From positions 1 through 32,768 of the forward strand of contig DATLNZ010000058.1 of the NCBI GenBank assembly GCA_035536535.1: DNA of 32,768 nt. The letters run 5' to 3'. Position 1 is the first letter of the stretch, and each line of letters opens with the position of its first letter. Positions 6,621-16,262 of the stretch are shown here, piece by piece. Source of the stretch: Actinomycetota bacterium (GTDB lineage Bacteria; Actinomycetota; JAICYB01). A model generated the notes under the pieces. It was not told where the DNA came from. It did not search any database and was given only the letters and a program-made list of their open reading frames with translations. A program made the translations under genes and the position numbers.

Positions 6621-8909
6621 TCAGGATCCACTGTTCCGAGAAGTACTGACCTCCGGAAATCCGCACGATCGAAGCTCCGCCCCCACCGAGTAATTGACAG
6701 ACTCGCCGGCCAGGAACGGGAGGACGTCCGCCGAATCGAACCCGTGAGCCTGAAACGTACATTCGTCGGCGATCGGCCGTTTGGAGAATGTGTCGCCGGT
6801 CTGCTGAATCACGTACTTCTGGGTGCCGCTGACGACAAGACTGCCCTCGGCCCGGAATACTCCAGGGCCACGCGGGTATAGGCTCAACTCTGCCGCAGTC
6901 ACCTCGACGATGTTGTTCCAGTTGAACCCCCACGACTCGTATGCTTGCCCACTCATAATGGGCCGTGCTACTCCGCCGCTTATGAGGTAGACCATTGAAT
7001 CATCGCTGGTTTTGATCAGCTGGCCGTCGGGGCGCTGGCGTGAACTACACAGCGCGGCCGTGACCTGAAGCCCTTCAACATAGGCTGCTGATTCTATGTG
7101 CGGGTCTGACCTCACCCACGCATCCTTGAAGCCACAACTCGAATAGTCTGCAGGGCCGGGAATGTACCTGCGCACCCAGCTCGCGGTCGGCCATTCTCCG
7201 ACCTGATCCACGACGTAGATCTTGCCCGTCGATGGGCTCGAGATCAAAGAGCCCTCGCGATAGTGAATGACTTGACCCGCCGGAAGCGCATCATAGCCCG
7301 AGTTGTGAACCCTCTTGATTCGATCCCATCTCATCCCGGTGTTGGTGCCATCAATCCATCGGGAACTGTACGAATCAAGCACCTGCGGGCTAGCAATGGC
7401 GTTCTTCGTCCCGCCGTGCACCGCGAAGGCCGCACCCGCAGGGTCCGCGACCAGAAGCTGTCCATTGGTACTCTGCTTAGCGCAAGGGCCGAGGGTCCCA
7501 GATCCGATGACTGGATGCGGCCCGTCAGGAATATTGATCGCATAGACAGTAACTGTGTGGGGCCGGTAGTCGCTCCACAAGATGGGAACCTGCCAGACGT
7601 ACCCGTGGTCGCCAGGAACGCCTTCCGGTCCATTGACGTCGTTAATGTCGGGCCTCGCGATGCGAGCAGGACCAATATCATAGCCAACTCCGTCCACGTA
7701 GATGTGGACGGAAATTGAGTGAATCGGTTGGTCTGGATCGTATGTCCATCCCGCAATTGTGTTGCAATTCATTGAGTCTACAGAGCCGCGCGGGCTGTGG
7801 TTGGTATATAAGGCACGGACTCCGGCGACGTCACCATTCAATAGTGAACGCCGGAGTTGCCCAGCTGAGAGGCAGCCTTGCGTCATAACTGAGGCACTGC
7901 ACGACGTGGGTGGGTGGTGTAGCCCCAGCGCGTGCCCAGCTTCATGCAGCATGACCGATTCAAGATCAATCCTACCCTGCTGTCCGGTGGTGCTCCACGA
8001 GTATCCATCGTTGATCCATATATCGAACCCGCTAAAATGGCCCCCGCTACCGTGGGACTGGGCACAAGCGTAGTAATTGGTACTTACGCCGCACGTGGAC
8101 GAGGCAGCGAACCATACGGTGTTGAGCCCGTCGTTGAACGAGGTTTGCCCCGCAGCCGTTCCCCGGTAGTCGAAGTCCATGTATGACGCGGGATCGTTTT
8201 CCCAAGTCTGGAAAGCCGCCTGGATAGCTGACCTCACAGAATCGCCGGACAGCCCGTCGTTGTTGCCGTGGTCGATGTAGTAAGTAGCGGGCAGCGATGT
8301 GACCTGCCACTTCAGCCCCGTGAAGCAATAGTCGGTCGAGGGGCAGCCGGGCGAAACCGTGTCATAGCTCTCAGCGAGCTCCACTCCGTCCCCGGATCCT
8401 CCCGTGCCTTCGCCAGAGACCGAGGAGGGGTCGTCCTGCTTGCCCTCATCCAGTCCCCGGACGTAGAAGTCTTCGCGACCGATCCGTTCGAGAAAAAGGC
8501 GTGAGCGCTGGCCGCTCCTAAAAATGGGTGAGTGCTCCGTATGAGTCATCCGAACCTCCCCATTTTCATCTGGGGCAGTACCTTGATCTGTGTGAATGTT
8601 GATCGTCCCAGAAATCCCGCCGCGAATACTTTCCTCGACTACGAATCGAGTGACAGAGGTGACCTTGCCCTCCTGTCCAGACCATTCGGAACTGGTAGAG
8701 CCAGCCACCCCGGTGACAACGAAAGGCGCAGCAGCGATGTCAATGATCGGGCCGCGCGGTGGGTCAGGGTAGCGGGAGGGGGGAAGGTTCTGGACGCTGT
8801 GATCCGCCGGTTGCTGGAGCAGCGTCGCTGGCTGCGCCGAGACCGGCGGATGAGGGACTAACGTGGCAGTGATAAGTAGCAGCCCGACCGACAGCAGCGC
8901 CGTTTTCAC
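6621..8909 (-). CDS. Secreted matrixin-type zinc metalloprotease with C-terminal repeats
   Basis: 762 residues. GTG start with GGGGG about 6 bases upstream. A signal peptide (residues 1-25) is followed by a beta-rich propeptide-like part to about residue 190. The catalytic domain holds HEAGHALGLHH at 322-332 (zinc His322, His326, His332; catalytic Glu323), then the Met-turn VMTQG (Met342) and ALYT at the domain end. After residue 370 come a Gly/Trp-rich part (GWTYDPDQPIHSISVHIYVD) and several repeats of the type DGQLI...GGVARPI...ESWGFNW, likely beta-propeller or cell-wall/substrate-binding units. It is probably an active exported protease. It begins a two-gene unit with the BsuPI-like gene. 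Confidence 0.9.
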   Translation of the reverse strand: MKTALLSVGLLLITATLVPHPPVSAQPATLLQQPADHSVQNLPPSRYPDPPRGPIIDIAAAPFVVTGVAGSTSSEWSGQEGKVTSVTRFVVEESIRGGISGTINIHTDQGTAPDENGEVRMTHTEHSPIFRSGQRSRLFLERIGREDFYVRGLDEGKQDDPSSVSGEGTGGSGDGVELAESYDTVSPGCPSTDYCFTGLKWQVTSLPATYYIDHGNNDGLSGDSVRSAIQAAFQTWENDPASYMDFDYRGTAAGQTSFNDGLNTVWFAASSTCGVSTNYYACAQSHGSGGHFSGFDIWINDGYSWSTTGQQGRIDLESVMLHEAGHALGLHHPPTSCSASVMTQGCLSAGQLRRSLLNGDVAGVRALYTNHSPRGSVDSMNCNTIAGWTYDPDQPIHSISVHIYVDGVGYDIGPARIARPDINDVNGPEGVPGDHGYVWQVPILWSDYRPHTVTVYAINIPDGPHPVIGSGTLGPCAKQSTNGQLLVADPAGAAFAVHGGTKNAIASPQVLDSYSSRWIDGTNTGMRWDRIKRVHNSGYDALPAGQVIHYREGSLISSPSTGKIYVVDQVGEWPTASWVRRYIPGPADYSSCGFKDAWVRSDPHIESAAYVEGLQVTAALCSSRQRPDGQLIKTSDDSMVYLISGGVARPIMSGQAYESWGFNWNNIVEVTAAELSLYPRGPGVFRAEGSLVVSGTQKYVIQQTGDTFSKRPIADECTFQAHGFDSADVLPFLAGESVNYSVGAELRSCGFPEVSTSRNSGS

Positions 8910-9043
8910 CGATTCCCCCTGACCGATAATAGGGCCTATAAGCGCTCGACCGGCGGCGTACAGAAACCACGCTTCCCACCGGAGCCCTATTGGCCGGACC
9001 CACCTGGCTTTGGGTGCTCAGGTCTGGTCCCGGCCCCCGTGAT

Positions 9044-9737
9044 CTAGGACTTCGACGGTGGTTTCCCAAATCCTCCTAGATCTACCGGAGGAGTTCTCGG
9101 CAATGGCAGGCTCGTCTCTTGGACACTCGAGAGTGTTGCGATGGTTCGCTCAAGGAGTCCCTGCAAGGGCGACCACCCCTTGGATGAGGCGTGGCCCGGC
9201 GCGGCCTCGACGGTGGCCACACGCTGCTTCGGGTCGAAGGTCAGGGTGATCCCGAGTTCCGCGTACAGGTCCCTTTTCGCGGCTGCGGACCCGGTCCGCA
9301 GGGCCTTGCGAACGTCGATCGACCGCACCAGCTGCTCGAGCTCCTCCCGCGACAGCTTGCCGTGGCCGCCGGCCTGGGCCAGGAGCTCAGCCCCCAAACG
9401 CTCACCCTGAACCTCAGCGATCCAGCCGGCGACAAGGGCCGGGTCCGCATCGGCCTCCAGCGCAGAGCGGAGCTTTGCGATCCGGTGGTCGCAGTCGCGC
9501 AGCTCGGCGAGGATCAGGCTCTCCCCCACCGCAACCGACCGCGGGTGATCCAGCTCCGCCTTCATCGCGTATTCCGCCGGAAAGCGGCACCGGTACAGCT
9601 TCCGCTCCCGGTTCATCTGGGCCCCCATGCGCCGGCCGCACAGCCCGCAGTGGACGAGTCCGCTCCGGACGTATGTCTGCTTCGCGCGGCCGACTTTGGC
9701 CTGAAGCCGGCGCAGCGCTCGATCTCCTCGAGCCATC
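9044..9737 (-). pseudogene. Remnant of a large serine recombinase (C-terminal part)
   Basis: The frame holds the zinc-ribbon domain of large serine recombinases: RSGLVHCGLCGRRM, YRCRFPAEYA and DHPRSVAVGESLI, then coiled-coil sequence and the typical end LVRSIDVRKALRTGS...ELGITLTFDPKQRVATVEAAP. The catalytic resolvase domain (about 150 residues with the nucleophilic Ser) and the recombinase domain are missing. Homology stops abruptly near 9737, where a different plus-strand coding fragment begins, so the gene was cut by a rearrangement. It marks a former integrative element or phage. Confidence 0.8.
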
Positions 9738-9923
9738 CGGCCCGAACTCGAGAAGGCCCTGCGAGACGACGGCGAAGTCGCTGACTCGCTGTACCGGCTC
9801 AGCGTTGAGGCGTCGTGCTTTGTCCCGCTGTGGAACCAGCACCGGCTGGTTGAAGCTGCGGATCTGCTGCCGGAGCTCCAGGAGCTGGTCGACAAGGAAC
9901 GTCTCCTTAGTAACCCCATCTGA
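9738..9923 (+). pseudogene. Orphan 3' gene fragment abutting the recombinase remnant
   Basis: A plus-strand frame of 61 residues ending at TGA reads RPELEKALRDDGEVADSLYR, then SVEASCFVPLWNQHRLVEAA, then DLLPELQELVDKERLLSNPI. The helical, balanced composition is clearly more protein-like than the overlapping minus frames. There is no start, and upstream the DNA belongs to the recombinase remnant. It is probably the C-terminus of a gene truncated at this junction; the family is not recognised. Confidence 0.38.
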
Positions 9924-10068
9924 GGTGCGGGGCAAGAGTTGCCCGATGGCCTGCGCGGCTCGACCCCGAGTGGAATCCGACTCATCGCTGACCCACCCTC
10001 ACGCCACTCGCATGTGCCGCCGCCCTCGACGCCGCACCCGTCGCGCGAAACACGTCAGCCCCTCCTGA

Positions 10069-12192
10069 CTAGGGCCTTGACAGGTGGCTGATGTCAAGGC
10101 CCACTATGGGGCCTGCGTCTCCGGAGCCGAAATACTTGACGGGGCTGAAGTCGATCACGGGCGTCACCCGAAGAAGGTTCACGGTCTCGAAGGCGAGTTC
10201 AACCAGAGGCGGCCACGTCCGGTCGCCTTCCCACGCAACAAGGGCGTCGGCCGTCGCAGGCACAGCGCCGATTCCGCCCGTCTCCGAACGGTAGACATAG
10301 GTGAGCCGGTGGACATCCGCGTACATGTTGGGCCACAAGGCTCGAGGTCGGTCGCTGATGAAGCCGGCGATCGTCTCCCCGATCGAGTCGGTCGTCATCG
10401 ACTCTTCGGTAACTACGGCGCCGAAGACCTGGAACTGGAACTCCTGCGGGTCCACCGGGTTCCCATACGGCAGGGTGTAGTTCTCGCCGCCTGCCGAGCG
10501 ATCTAGCCTCTTGACCGACTCGAGGTTCTCAAGGGCCTGATGCAGGGTCGCGCGATCCCGGATGCTCGCCTTGACCTCGAATACAGCCGCTACGGACTCA
10601 GCGAGGAAGTGGTTCACGCCGCCAATGACTATGACGGGGTGATATGAGCGTCGATACACGACCACGTCCACTTGTCTACTGATCGACCCGGAGTGATCGA
10701 TCACAAAGCCGGTCGATATGGCGAAGTCATCCGGGATCAGGCGTCGCAGGAACGCAGTCAGGACTTGCTCACGCGCGCGACCACTTTCTCCGGGGTGTGC
10801 GATTGCTTTGGTGAGGGCTAGTTCGTTCAGAACCTCACGGTTCATCGCCTCGACGACCTGCGGGACGATTCCAGGCACCGAGTTGTCTCCACCTAGGCTC
10901 TTGGGTCGTGCGCGGCGAACCCGCGCCTCGCCTGAGCTACGGTAGCGCTCGCGGCCGACGTCGGCGCCGCAAGCGCAGGAACGGGTTAGGGGCCGCAGCC
11001 CCCCGGCTGCTAATCCACGCTGAGCCGCTGGGCAGGCGGTTGCCTCTAGCGCTCCAGGCGGCCGGATGTCTTCAGCATCGATCCAGACCGCCCCCTCTGG
11101 CACGGAACCCACTTCGAAAATGGCAACCAGGATCCAAGGCTCAACAGGTGTCGACTCCGCGCACAAGCCGCGATACGCATCCTCGAACTTGGCGATTGAA
11201 GCTTCCATCTGCGCCGGCAACGTTGGAGGTGCTGCCCTACAAACGCGCCACGTCACTTGGTCATGTATCCACCAATCGGACCCCCCCTGCGCGAACAATC
11301 GCTTGACCAGGGTCAATCGGGCCGGAGGCGCCTCCGGCCAGGCCTCCTCATCGAGCGCCAGCACGGCCTGACGATATTCCGGCCAAAGGTCACGGAGCCT
11401 GCGAAGCTCATCCTCGATCGCGTGCGTAGCGAGCAACGTAGTCGGCGTTCGGATCGTAGCCAGCAGCTGAAGAAAGGCATCGATACCCCAAAGCAGCGCG
11501 GATGGGCACAACGACAGCGCTGGTCCTGTACGGCGCACGCTCTGACCCTCTATCTGCCGGGCGAGGCCGATGATCCCCCCGCTTGTCCCATGGATGACGC
11601 TGGACGCGATCCGATAGAACTCGTATTCCTCTGACAGCCCATGCTTCGCCGCCAGGTTGCGTAGGTTGTCGCCCGCCCAACGCGACCGGAAGCCCGAACC
11701 CCACCTCGCCAGCGCGTCCTCCGCCTGAGCGGCGACGGTACGCTCCAGCTCCTCGAGACGGTCACGCTCGATGGCAGCCGTTGTCGGCGGTAGCGCGTCG
11801 AGTTCTCGGCAGAGACGCGACAAAGCGTGGCTAGTCATTGCCTGATGTTGTTCGTACCGCGAAGCGCTTTCGACAGAAGAGACCACCTCTCGCGCATTGA
11901 TGGCGTGCTCGATCAAGGCACGGGTGGAACGTAGAGCCGGCCTCCCTCTGCCCTGGCGACACTCCACGAAGAGGTCGACTAGATCATTTACGGCCTGCTG
12001 GACGATTCGCCCGACGGCCTGAGGACCCCCGTCGAATCCGTATTGGAGCGACATGAGCGACGGGAGCTGCTGACAAGTCGACCGCAGCAGGTCGTCGTAA
12101 CGCGGGACACGTGCACGTATCTCGGCGGAAAAGTAGTCCGCTGCATCGAGTAGCGTCAGGTCACGATCACTGCGTCCGCTGTCTGATTCCAT
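10069..12192 (-). CDS. DUF5677 - DUF6602 protein, predicted PD-(D/E)xK nuclease-like
   Basis: 707 residues from ATG 12192 (GGGAG 5 bases upstream; GTG 12204 less likely). Residues 1-245 look like DUF5677, an all-helical domain (RALIEHAINAREV, YRIASSVIHGTSGG). From about residue 445 the chain matches DUF6602: a helix REQVLTAFLRRLIP, TGFVID, then SRQVDVVVY (Asp509) and AAVFEVKAS (Glu539, Lys541), the D...ExK layout of the restriction-endonuclease fold. The linker at about 385-435 is Arg/Gly-rich and looks out of frame, so two once-separate genes may be fused, or a pair of indels may be present. It has no signal peptide. A defence role is possible but unproven. Confidence 0.72.
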   Translation of the reverse strand: MESDSGRSDRDLTLLDAADYFSAEIRARVPRYDDLLRSTCQQLPSLMSLQYGFDGGPQAVGRIVQQAVNDLVDLFVECRQGRGRPALRSTRALIEHAINAREVVSSVESASRYEQHQAMTSHALSRLCRELDALPPTTAAIERDRLEELERTVAAQAEDALARWGSGFRSRWAGDNLRNLAAKHGLSEEYEFYRIASSVIHGTSGGIIGLARQIEGQSVRRTGPALSLCPSALLWGIDAFLQLLATIRTPTTLLATHAIEDELRRLRDLWPEYRQAVLALDEEAWPEAPPARLTLVKRLFAQGGSDWWIHDQVTWRVCRAAPPTLPAQMEASIAKFEDAYRGLCAESTPVEPWILVAIFEVGSVPEGAVWIDAEDIRPPGALEATACPAAQRGLAAGGLRPLTRSCACGADVGRERYRSSGEARVRRARPKSLGGDNSVPGIVPQVVEAMNREVLNELALTKAIAHPGESGRAREQVLTAFLRRLIPDDFAISTGFVIDHSGSISRQVDVVVYRRSYHPVIVIGGVNHFLAESVAAVFEVKASIRDRATLHQALENLESVKRLDRSAGGENYTLPYGNPVDPQEFQFQVFGAVVTEESMTTDSIGETIAGFISDRPRALWPNMYADVHRLTYVYRSETGGIGAVPATADALVAWEGDRTWPPLVELAFETVNLLRVTPVIDFSPVKYFGSGDAGPIVGLDISHLSRP
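10072..10102 (-). terminator. Hairpin at the 3' end of the DUF5677/DUF6602 gene
   Basis: GGGCCTTGACA (10072-10082) and TGTCAAGGCCC (10092-10102) pair over 11 bases with a 9-base loop. It lies within the last ten codons and the stop codon follows at once. There is no T-run, so it may act in termination or RNA stability. Confidence 0.45.
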
Positions 12193-12795
12193 CCGGACTC
12201 CCACAAGGTCTGGCTAGCACGTGGGAGCTGAGCTGCCGCGGCGACATGCTCACGGTCGGCCTGCACAGCGTCACCCGGCCTGCCTAAAGAAGAGCTGGCT
12301 TGAGCAGCCGGATCTCCGAATCCACCGACAAGCCCGCAGGGCTGGTGGCCAACGCAATCCGCACCTCTTGGGCCTTACCCGGAGAGTCGGTCCGAGCTGG
12401 CCCGGCACCCTGCCTCATACCTTAGTTTCCCCGCCCGATGTGACACGCCCCCGCAGCCAGTCGGCGGCTACCGCCCGTAGAACTTCTCTGATTGGAGGGA
12501 CCCGCGTAACCACCGGCCCGTGAACCTAACCCGAGGCCTACTACTAAGCACGCGCACCGAGGATCGTCCGGAGCGCGCCGCGCACACCGGCTGCGGTGGT
12601 CGTATGGATCGCTCTCTTGCGGGCAGCCATCTCGGTGTCCGACGTGTTGCTGGCCCCAGGCGTCGAAGTGACCGTCTCTGGCTCCCCCAGGCTGGGAGGA
12701 TCAAGTTCTTCCGTGCCTGGACCAAGGCCGGCCCGCCTTCAGATGGCGTTTGGGCGCTGGAGGAACCTCGGCCCTGGTGGCGAACCCCTTCACCC
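12193..12795. other. Intergenic region, no supported gene
   Basis: The region lies between two divergent genes. Open frames here (for example the plus-strand extension of the propeller gene from 12520) are Arg/Gly-rich and lack family features. It presumably holds both promoters; no convincing boxes were seen. Confidence 0.5.
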
Positions 12796-14286
12796 ATGGG
12801 TCCGGTCCTAGCACCGACAAGACGCATCGTCGCTCTGTGCCTGAGCGTAGCGGCTGCCGCGGTCCCTTCTCGAGCAACGGCGGAGCCGGGGCCGCACGCG
12901 ACCACCACGCGCGCGTCGGCTCCCGACCCGGGGCAGCGGGCAGCGGCCATCGGGGACGACAGCTTCTCTCCGTCCATCTCGGCCGACGGCCAGCTGGTGG
13001 CCTTCGCGTCGTCCTCGGCTGACCTGGTGCCGGGGGACACGAACGGCGGCGTGGACATCTTCATCCACGACCGCCGAAGCGGCCTGACAGAACGTGTCTC
13101 TGTTGCGTCTTCCGGGGAACAGGCCGTCAACCGGTGGGGCTACTTCGTCCAGGCCCAGCCCTCCATCTCCAGTGACGGGCGCTTCGTTGCTTTCTCGTCG
13201 CAGGCGATGAACCTGGTCACCGGAGGGACCAGCGGCGAGAGCCAGATCTACGTCCGCGACCGGCTCCTGCGGACGACCGAGCTCGTGTCGCAGTCAAAGG
13301 TGGGCGGCGAACCCGACGACGGCAGCCACGGCCCATCGATCTCAGGTGATGGGAGGTTCGTGGCGTTCTCCTCTGACGCGACCGATCTCGTCGACGGAGA
13401 CGACGAAGGCGAGGGCGACGTGTTCATCCGCAACAGGCAGACGGCACAGACGAGTCGAATCTCTATAGACCGCGTGGGACGAGGCGGGGACAACGACTCG
13501 TGGGCGCCCGCGATGTCCGCGGACGGCGCGGCCGTCGCATTCACAACCCTGGCGACAAACCTCAGGGATACGCCGACCGCGAAGCGGTACTCCGAGGTCG
13601 TCGTGGTGCACGACTTCCTGCGAGCGACTAACTCGCAGGCCTCAGTGGATGATTGCGCAGCGTGGGGTCAGGGAATTCACGCGGGCAAGCCCGCTGTCTC
13701 CCATGACGGCCGGCACGTCTCATATTCGAAGAACTGCAGCGCGTCGGACTGGCCGACCAACGTCTACATCTACGACCGTGACACGCAGGCGACGGAGCTG
13801 GTGTCCGTAGATGCCGACGGGTCCAGGCCCACCGAGTCGAGCCTAGATTCTGCCGTCTCCGGGGACGGCCGTTATGTCGCTTTCTGGTCCAGCTCCTCAC
13901 GAATGGTTCGGCACGACAACAACGATCTGCAGGACGTGTTCGTCCGGGACAGGCACCTGGACACCACCTACCTTGCTTCGGTCTCGTCGACTGGAGACCA
14001 GGCACGAAGCCTTTGGGGAGGGGGAATCACCGGCGGAGAGGTGGCCATCTCCAGAGACGGGATGTCGGTCGCCTTCTCCACCTGGGCGGACGGCCTCACG
14101 ACCGACGACTTCAACAACGCGTTCGACATCTATGTGCACCAGCGTTTCGGGAGCCCCTGCGGCGACTCGCCGTCTCCCGAAGGTCTCGTGTCCCGACCTG
14201 CTGACAGACTCGCCGCCAGGGCCGGCGACTACGAAGCGGACCTGGACCGCGCGAACTGTTCGGTCGTCATCGGGAACGGACTGTAG
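12796..14286 (+). CDS. Secreted TolB/WD40-like beta-propeller protein
   Basis: About 496 residues from ATG 12796, chosen because it opens directly into a signal peptide (RRIVALCLSVAAAAVPSRATA). The frame is open back to 12520 but that part has no protein character. The mature part has about seven repeats of the form 'PSIS.DGR.VAFSS.A.dLV.gD.....DvF.RDR....T..vS', with SADG/SSDG/SGDG turns, typical of PD40/TolB-like propellers. Such proteins bind ligands or cell-surface partners; no enzyme motif is seen. The ribosome site is weak, so the start is not certain. It faces the DUF5677/DUF6602 gene and converges with the protease unit. Confidence 0.83.
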   Translation: MGPVLAPTRRIVALCLSVAAAAVPSRATAEPGPHATTTRASAPDPGQRAAAIGDDSFSPSISADGQLVAFASSSADLVPGDTNGGVDIFIHDRRSGLTERVSVASSGEQAVNRWGYFVQAQPSISSDGRFVAFSSQAMNLVTGGTSGESQIYVRDRLLRTTELVSQSKVGGEPDDGSHGPSISGDGRFVAFSSDATDLVDGDDEGEGDVFIRNRQTAQTSRISIDRVGRGGDNDSWAPAMSADGAAVAFTTLATNLRDTPTAKRYSEVVVVHDFLRATNSQASVDDCAAWGQGIHAGKPAVSHDGRHVSYSKNCSASDWPTNVYIYDRDTQATELVSVDADGSRPTESSLDSAVSGDGRYVAFWSSSSRMVRHDNNDLQDVFVRDRHLDTTYLASVSSTGDQARSLWGGGITGGEVAISRDGMSVAFSTWADGLTTDDFNNAFDIYVHQRFGSPCGDSPSPEGLVSRPADRLAARAGDYEADLDRANCSVVIGNGL

Positions 14287-14415
14287 GGTTCAGCGGGGGC
14301 TGAACGTGCGCGCCATCACCCGGGAGGAACCAGCCCCAAACGTCGCCCACACCCTGATCCCCGACTGCCACACTGCCGCTGCGGTCCAACGCGGAGCTCT
14401 CGCCGTTCGGGTCAG

Positions 14416-14949
14416 TTAGGGGAGGGTCGTTCCGTCGACCACCCTCGCCCCCGGCACCGCGCGTTCGAGTTGAACCTGGGTCCGAACCAGCTCCTGTTCC
14501 CAGCAACGAACGCGAACGGATGGGCGGTCGCCTTGGGTTATGACGACAATCACCAAGTCGCCGCGAACCTCGGTGGTTACACTGGCCAGCCGTTCCTGTC
14601 CGCAGTCCCCCTTGCCCTGCGTGAGCCATACCTCAACTGTGCGTCCGTCGGTCGACAGATACGCCTCCAAGTACGACGTCTTCTGCACCCGAACCAGCCC
14701 GCGCTCTGGCTTCACCAGCCGCGGGAGTCCTGGATGACCCTCTTGCCTTGTCTGTCTGGCCTCCGTGAATACGGGCTCTTCCGACCGCAAAAACCGCTGA
14801 CTACCCAGCCAAGCACCAGAGGCCAGAGCCGCTATGGCAGCGATCGCCACAATCCCACGCGTCTTCCGCAGCACCTGGCGGTGACGACGGCGGCTCGCAC
14901 CGTGGACCGCCTCCAGCGATCCAGTGGATCCCTCATGCGCCCGGTTCAA
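14416..14949 (-). CDS. Anchored small protein paired with the streptogrisin-like protease
   Basis: 177 residues, TTG start overlapping the protease stop (TTGA), so translationally coupled. One membrane helix (about 30-50: RGIVAIAAIAALASGAWLG), then an outside domain of about 110 residues: RTVEVWLTQGKGDC, VVITQGDRPSVRVRC and RAVPGARVVDGTT. This matches, motif by motif, the protein at 31717-32187 (VLFLGGFPGC, LTLFSGRSVTWSSESC, SQPVADYEFKDGS), which sits after a second protease of the same family. Two conserved Cys probably form a disulfide. No named family. An inhibitor, folding helper or anchor for the protease is inferred from the conserved pairing. Confidence 0.6.
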   Translation of the reverse strand: MNRAHEGSTGSLEAVHGASRRRHRQVLRKTRGIVAIAAIAALASGAWLGSQRFLRSEEPVFTEARQTRQEGHPGLPRLVKPERGLVRVQKTSYLEAYLSTDGRTVEVWLTQGKGDCGQERLASVTTEVRGDLVIVVITQGDRPSVRVRCWEQELVRTQVQLERAVPGARVVDGTTLP

Positions 14950-16262
14950 ATCAGGGTGACGTAATCCAGTGTTAGCTCCATCAGTTCTTGCACCGTCTGG
15001 ATATGAGTAAAGCAGGAGTAGCCGATCTTTTCATACTTGCCAGCCATGATTCCTTCTGCCCAAATCTCGTCCTCTACGGCGTTTGTGACGTCATACACGG
15101 GACCGCCGCTATCACCTTCTATTGAGACGGAGTCATTGCACCACGCATTCTCGAGGTAGCCGCCGCCTGTGAGCTTGATGTCGCCGCCGACGACTTTGAT
15201 CTGGCCACAGTTTGGTCCGGGATTCTTCCACCCTGACCAGCACGAGTCCGTGTTCCGGTCCAGATCGTCATAGGTGAACTGTCCGACGACTATTCTCAGC
15301 GTCTTTGGGCCCGTAACTACTTTCGGCTCGCCCTGTCCCAGGGGCCCGCTCGAGCCGGCTAGGGCAAATCTGCCCACGTCCCCCTTCACGACTCGATCCG
15401 CTGTCTCCTGAAACACCCAGCGATTCCGCCCCATCCACCCAACCTCGGTGGTCCCAATCGAGATCATCGTCTCGGGTCCAGAGCGGCCGCAATGACCGGC
15501 GGTGACACCCCAGTAACCCTTGTTAAACGAGTAGCCCGAAGTGCAGTTGCCGATCAGCGTGTCGTTCGCCGGGATGTTGTCCGCATCCAGATTCCTCCGA
15601 ACAGACGCTTGAAGGCCGCCGTAATACGGTGGGTATTTAGTCCTGCTGTAAGTGATTGGCAACTGGCCGGTTGGGTCCTGCGCCATTTGCATCCCTCCAG
15701 CCAGCCCAGGTTCCTGCCTATACGTGACCTGAGCCTGGTCCACTCCGGACGACCCCACGGCAGAAACCATCTCCGGCCTAAGTGTGTCAACACTCACCAC
15801 GACTCGATTGGTCTGAGAGTCTGGGGCGATGATGAAGTAAGCATCTGGGAATGAACTGTTGATGACGGACGTCACCGCCGCACGAGTAGCTCGGAGTTGG
15901 GCCCGTGAGTAAGTCACGCGAAAAGGCGCTGCGCGGGGGTCGCTAGACACTTCAGACCTAAACCTTGCCTCATCCGCGAGGTTCAGATCGACGATCCCGA
16001 CCCGATAGACTCCTGGGACTGTCGCGCGGTCAATCCAGTACCCCCCGAACCGAGACTCCCCAAAGGTCGCTTTCACGCGCCGCACTAGCTCAGCCGATGG
16101 CATGAACAGATGCATCTGGTCCTGGGGTTCTTGATAGGAGAGGTCCTCCGACGTGTCGATGGTCTCCTGAGCCGTAGCGCTCGTGCTTGCCCCACCCACG
16201 CAGACAGCTGATACGAGAAGTAGCCAAACGACTAGCGCAGCAAATCGTCGCTTCGAGATCAT
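14946..16262 (-). CDS. Secreted streptogrisin/alpha-lytic-type serine protease
   Basis: 438 residues from ATG 16262, which has GGGGGG just upstream; the longer frame to 16406 is rejected because the signal peptide begins here (RRFAALVVWLLLVSAVCVGG). A propeptide of about 200 residues follows, then an S1-family (chymotrypsin-fold) domain. The catalytic residues are all present: His257 in VTAGHCG, Asp295 in KGDVGRFAL and Ser385 in EGDSGGPVY. Cys in NCTSGYSF and AGHC form the usual disulfide. It should be an active extracellular endopeptidase, matured by autoprocessing. It starts a two-gene unit with the anchored partner. Confidence 0.92.
   Translation of the reverse strand: MISKRRFAALVVWLLLVSAVCVGGASTSATAQETIDTSEDLSYQEPQDQMHLFMPSAELVRRVKATFGESRFGGYWIDRATVPGVYRVGIVDLNLADEARFRSEVSSDPRAAPFRVTYSRAQLRATRAAVTSVINSSFPDAYFIIAPDSQTNRVVVSVDTLRPEMVSAVGSSGVDQAQVTYRQEPGLAGGMQMAQDPTGQLPITYSRTKYPPYYGGLQASVRRNLDADNIPANDTLIGNCTSGYSFNKGYWGVTAGHCGRSGPETMISIGTTEVGWMGRNRWVFQETADRVVKGDVGRFALAGSSGPLGQGEPKVVTGPKTLRIVVGQFTYDDLDRNTDSCWSGWKNPGPNCGQIKVVGGDIKLTGGGYLENAWCNDSVSIEGDSGGPVYDVTNAVEDEIWAEGIMAGKYEKIGYSCFTHIQTVQELMELTLDYVTLI

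Noticed and set aside
12520-12795. N-terminal 92-residue extension of the propeller protein
   Set aside because: Arg/Gly/Trp-rich noise before a clear signal peptide; the extension would prevent export.
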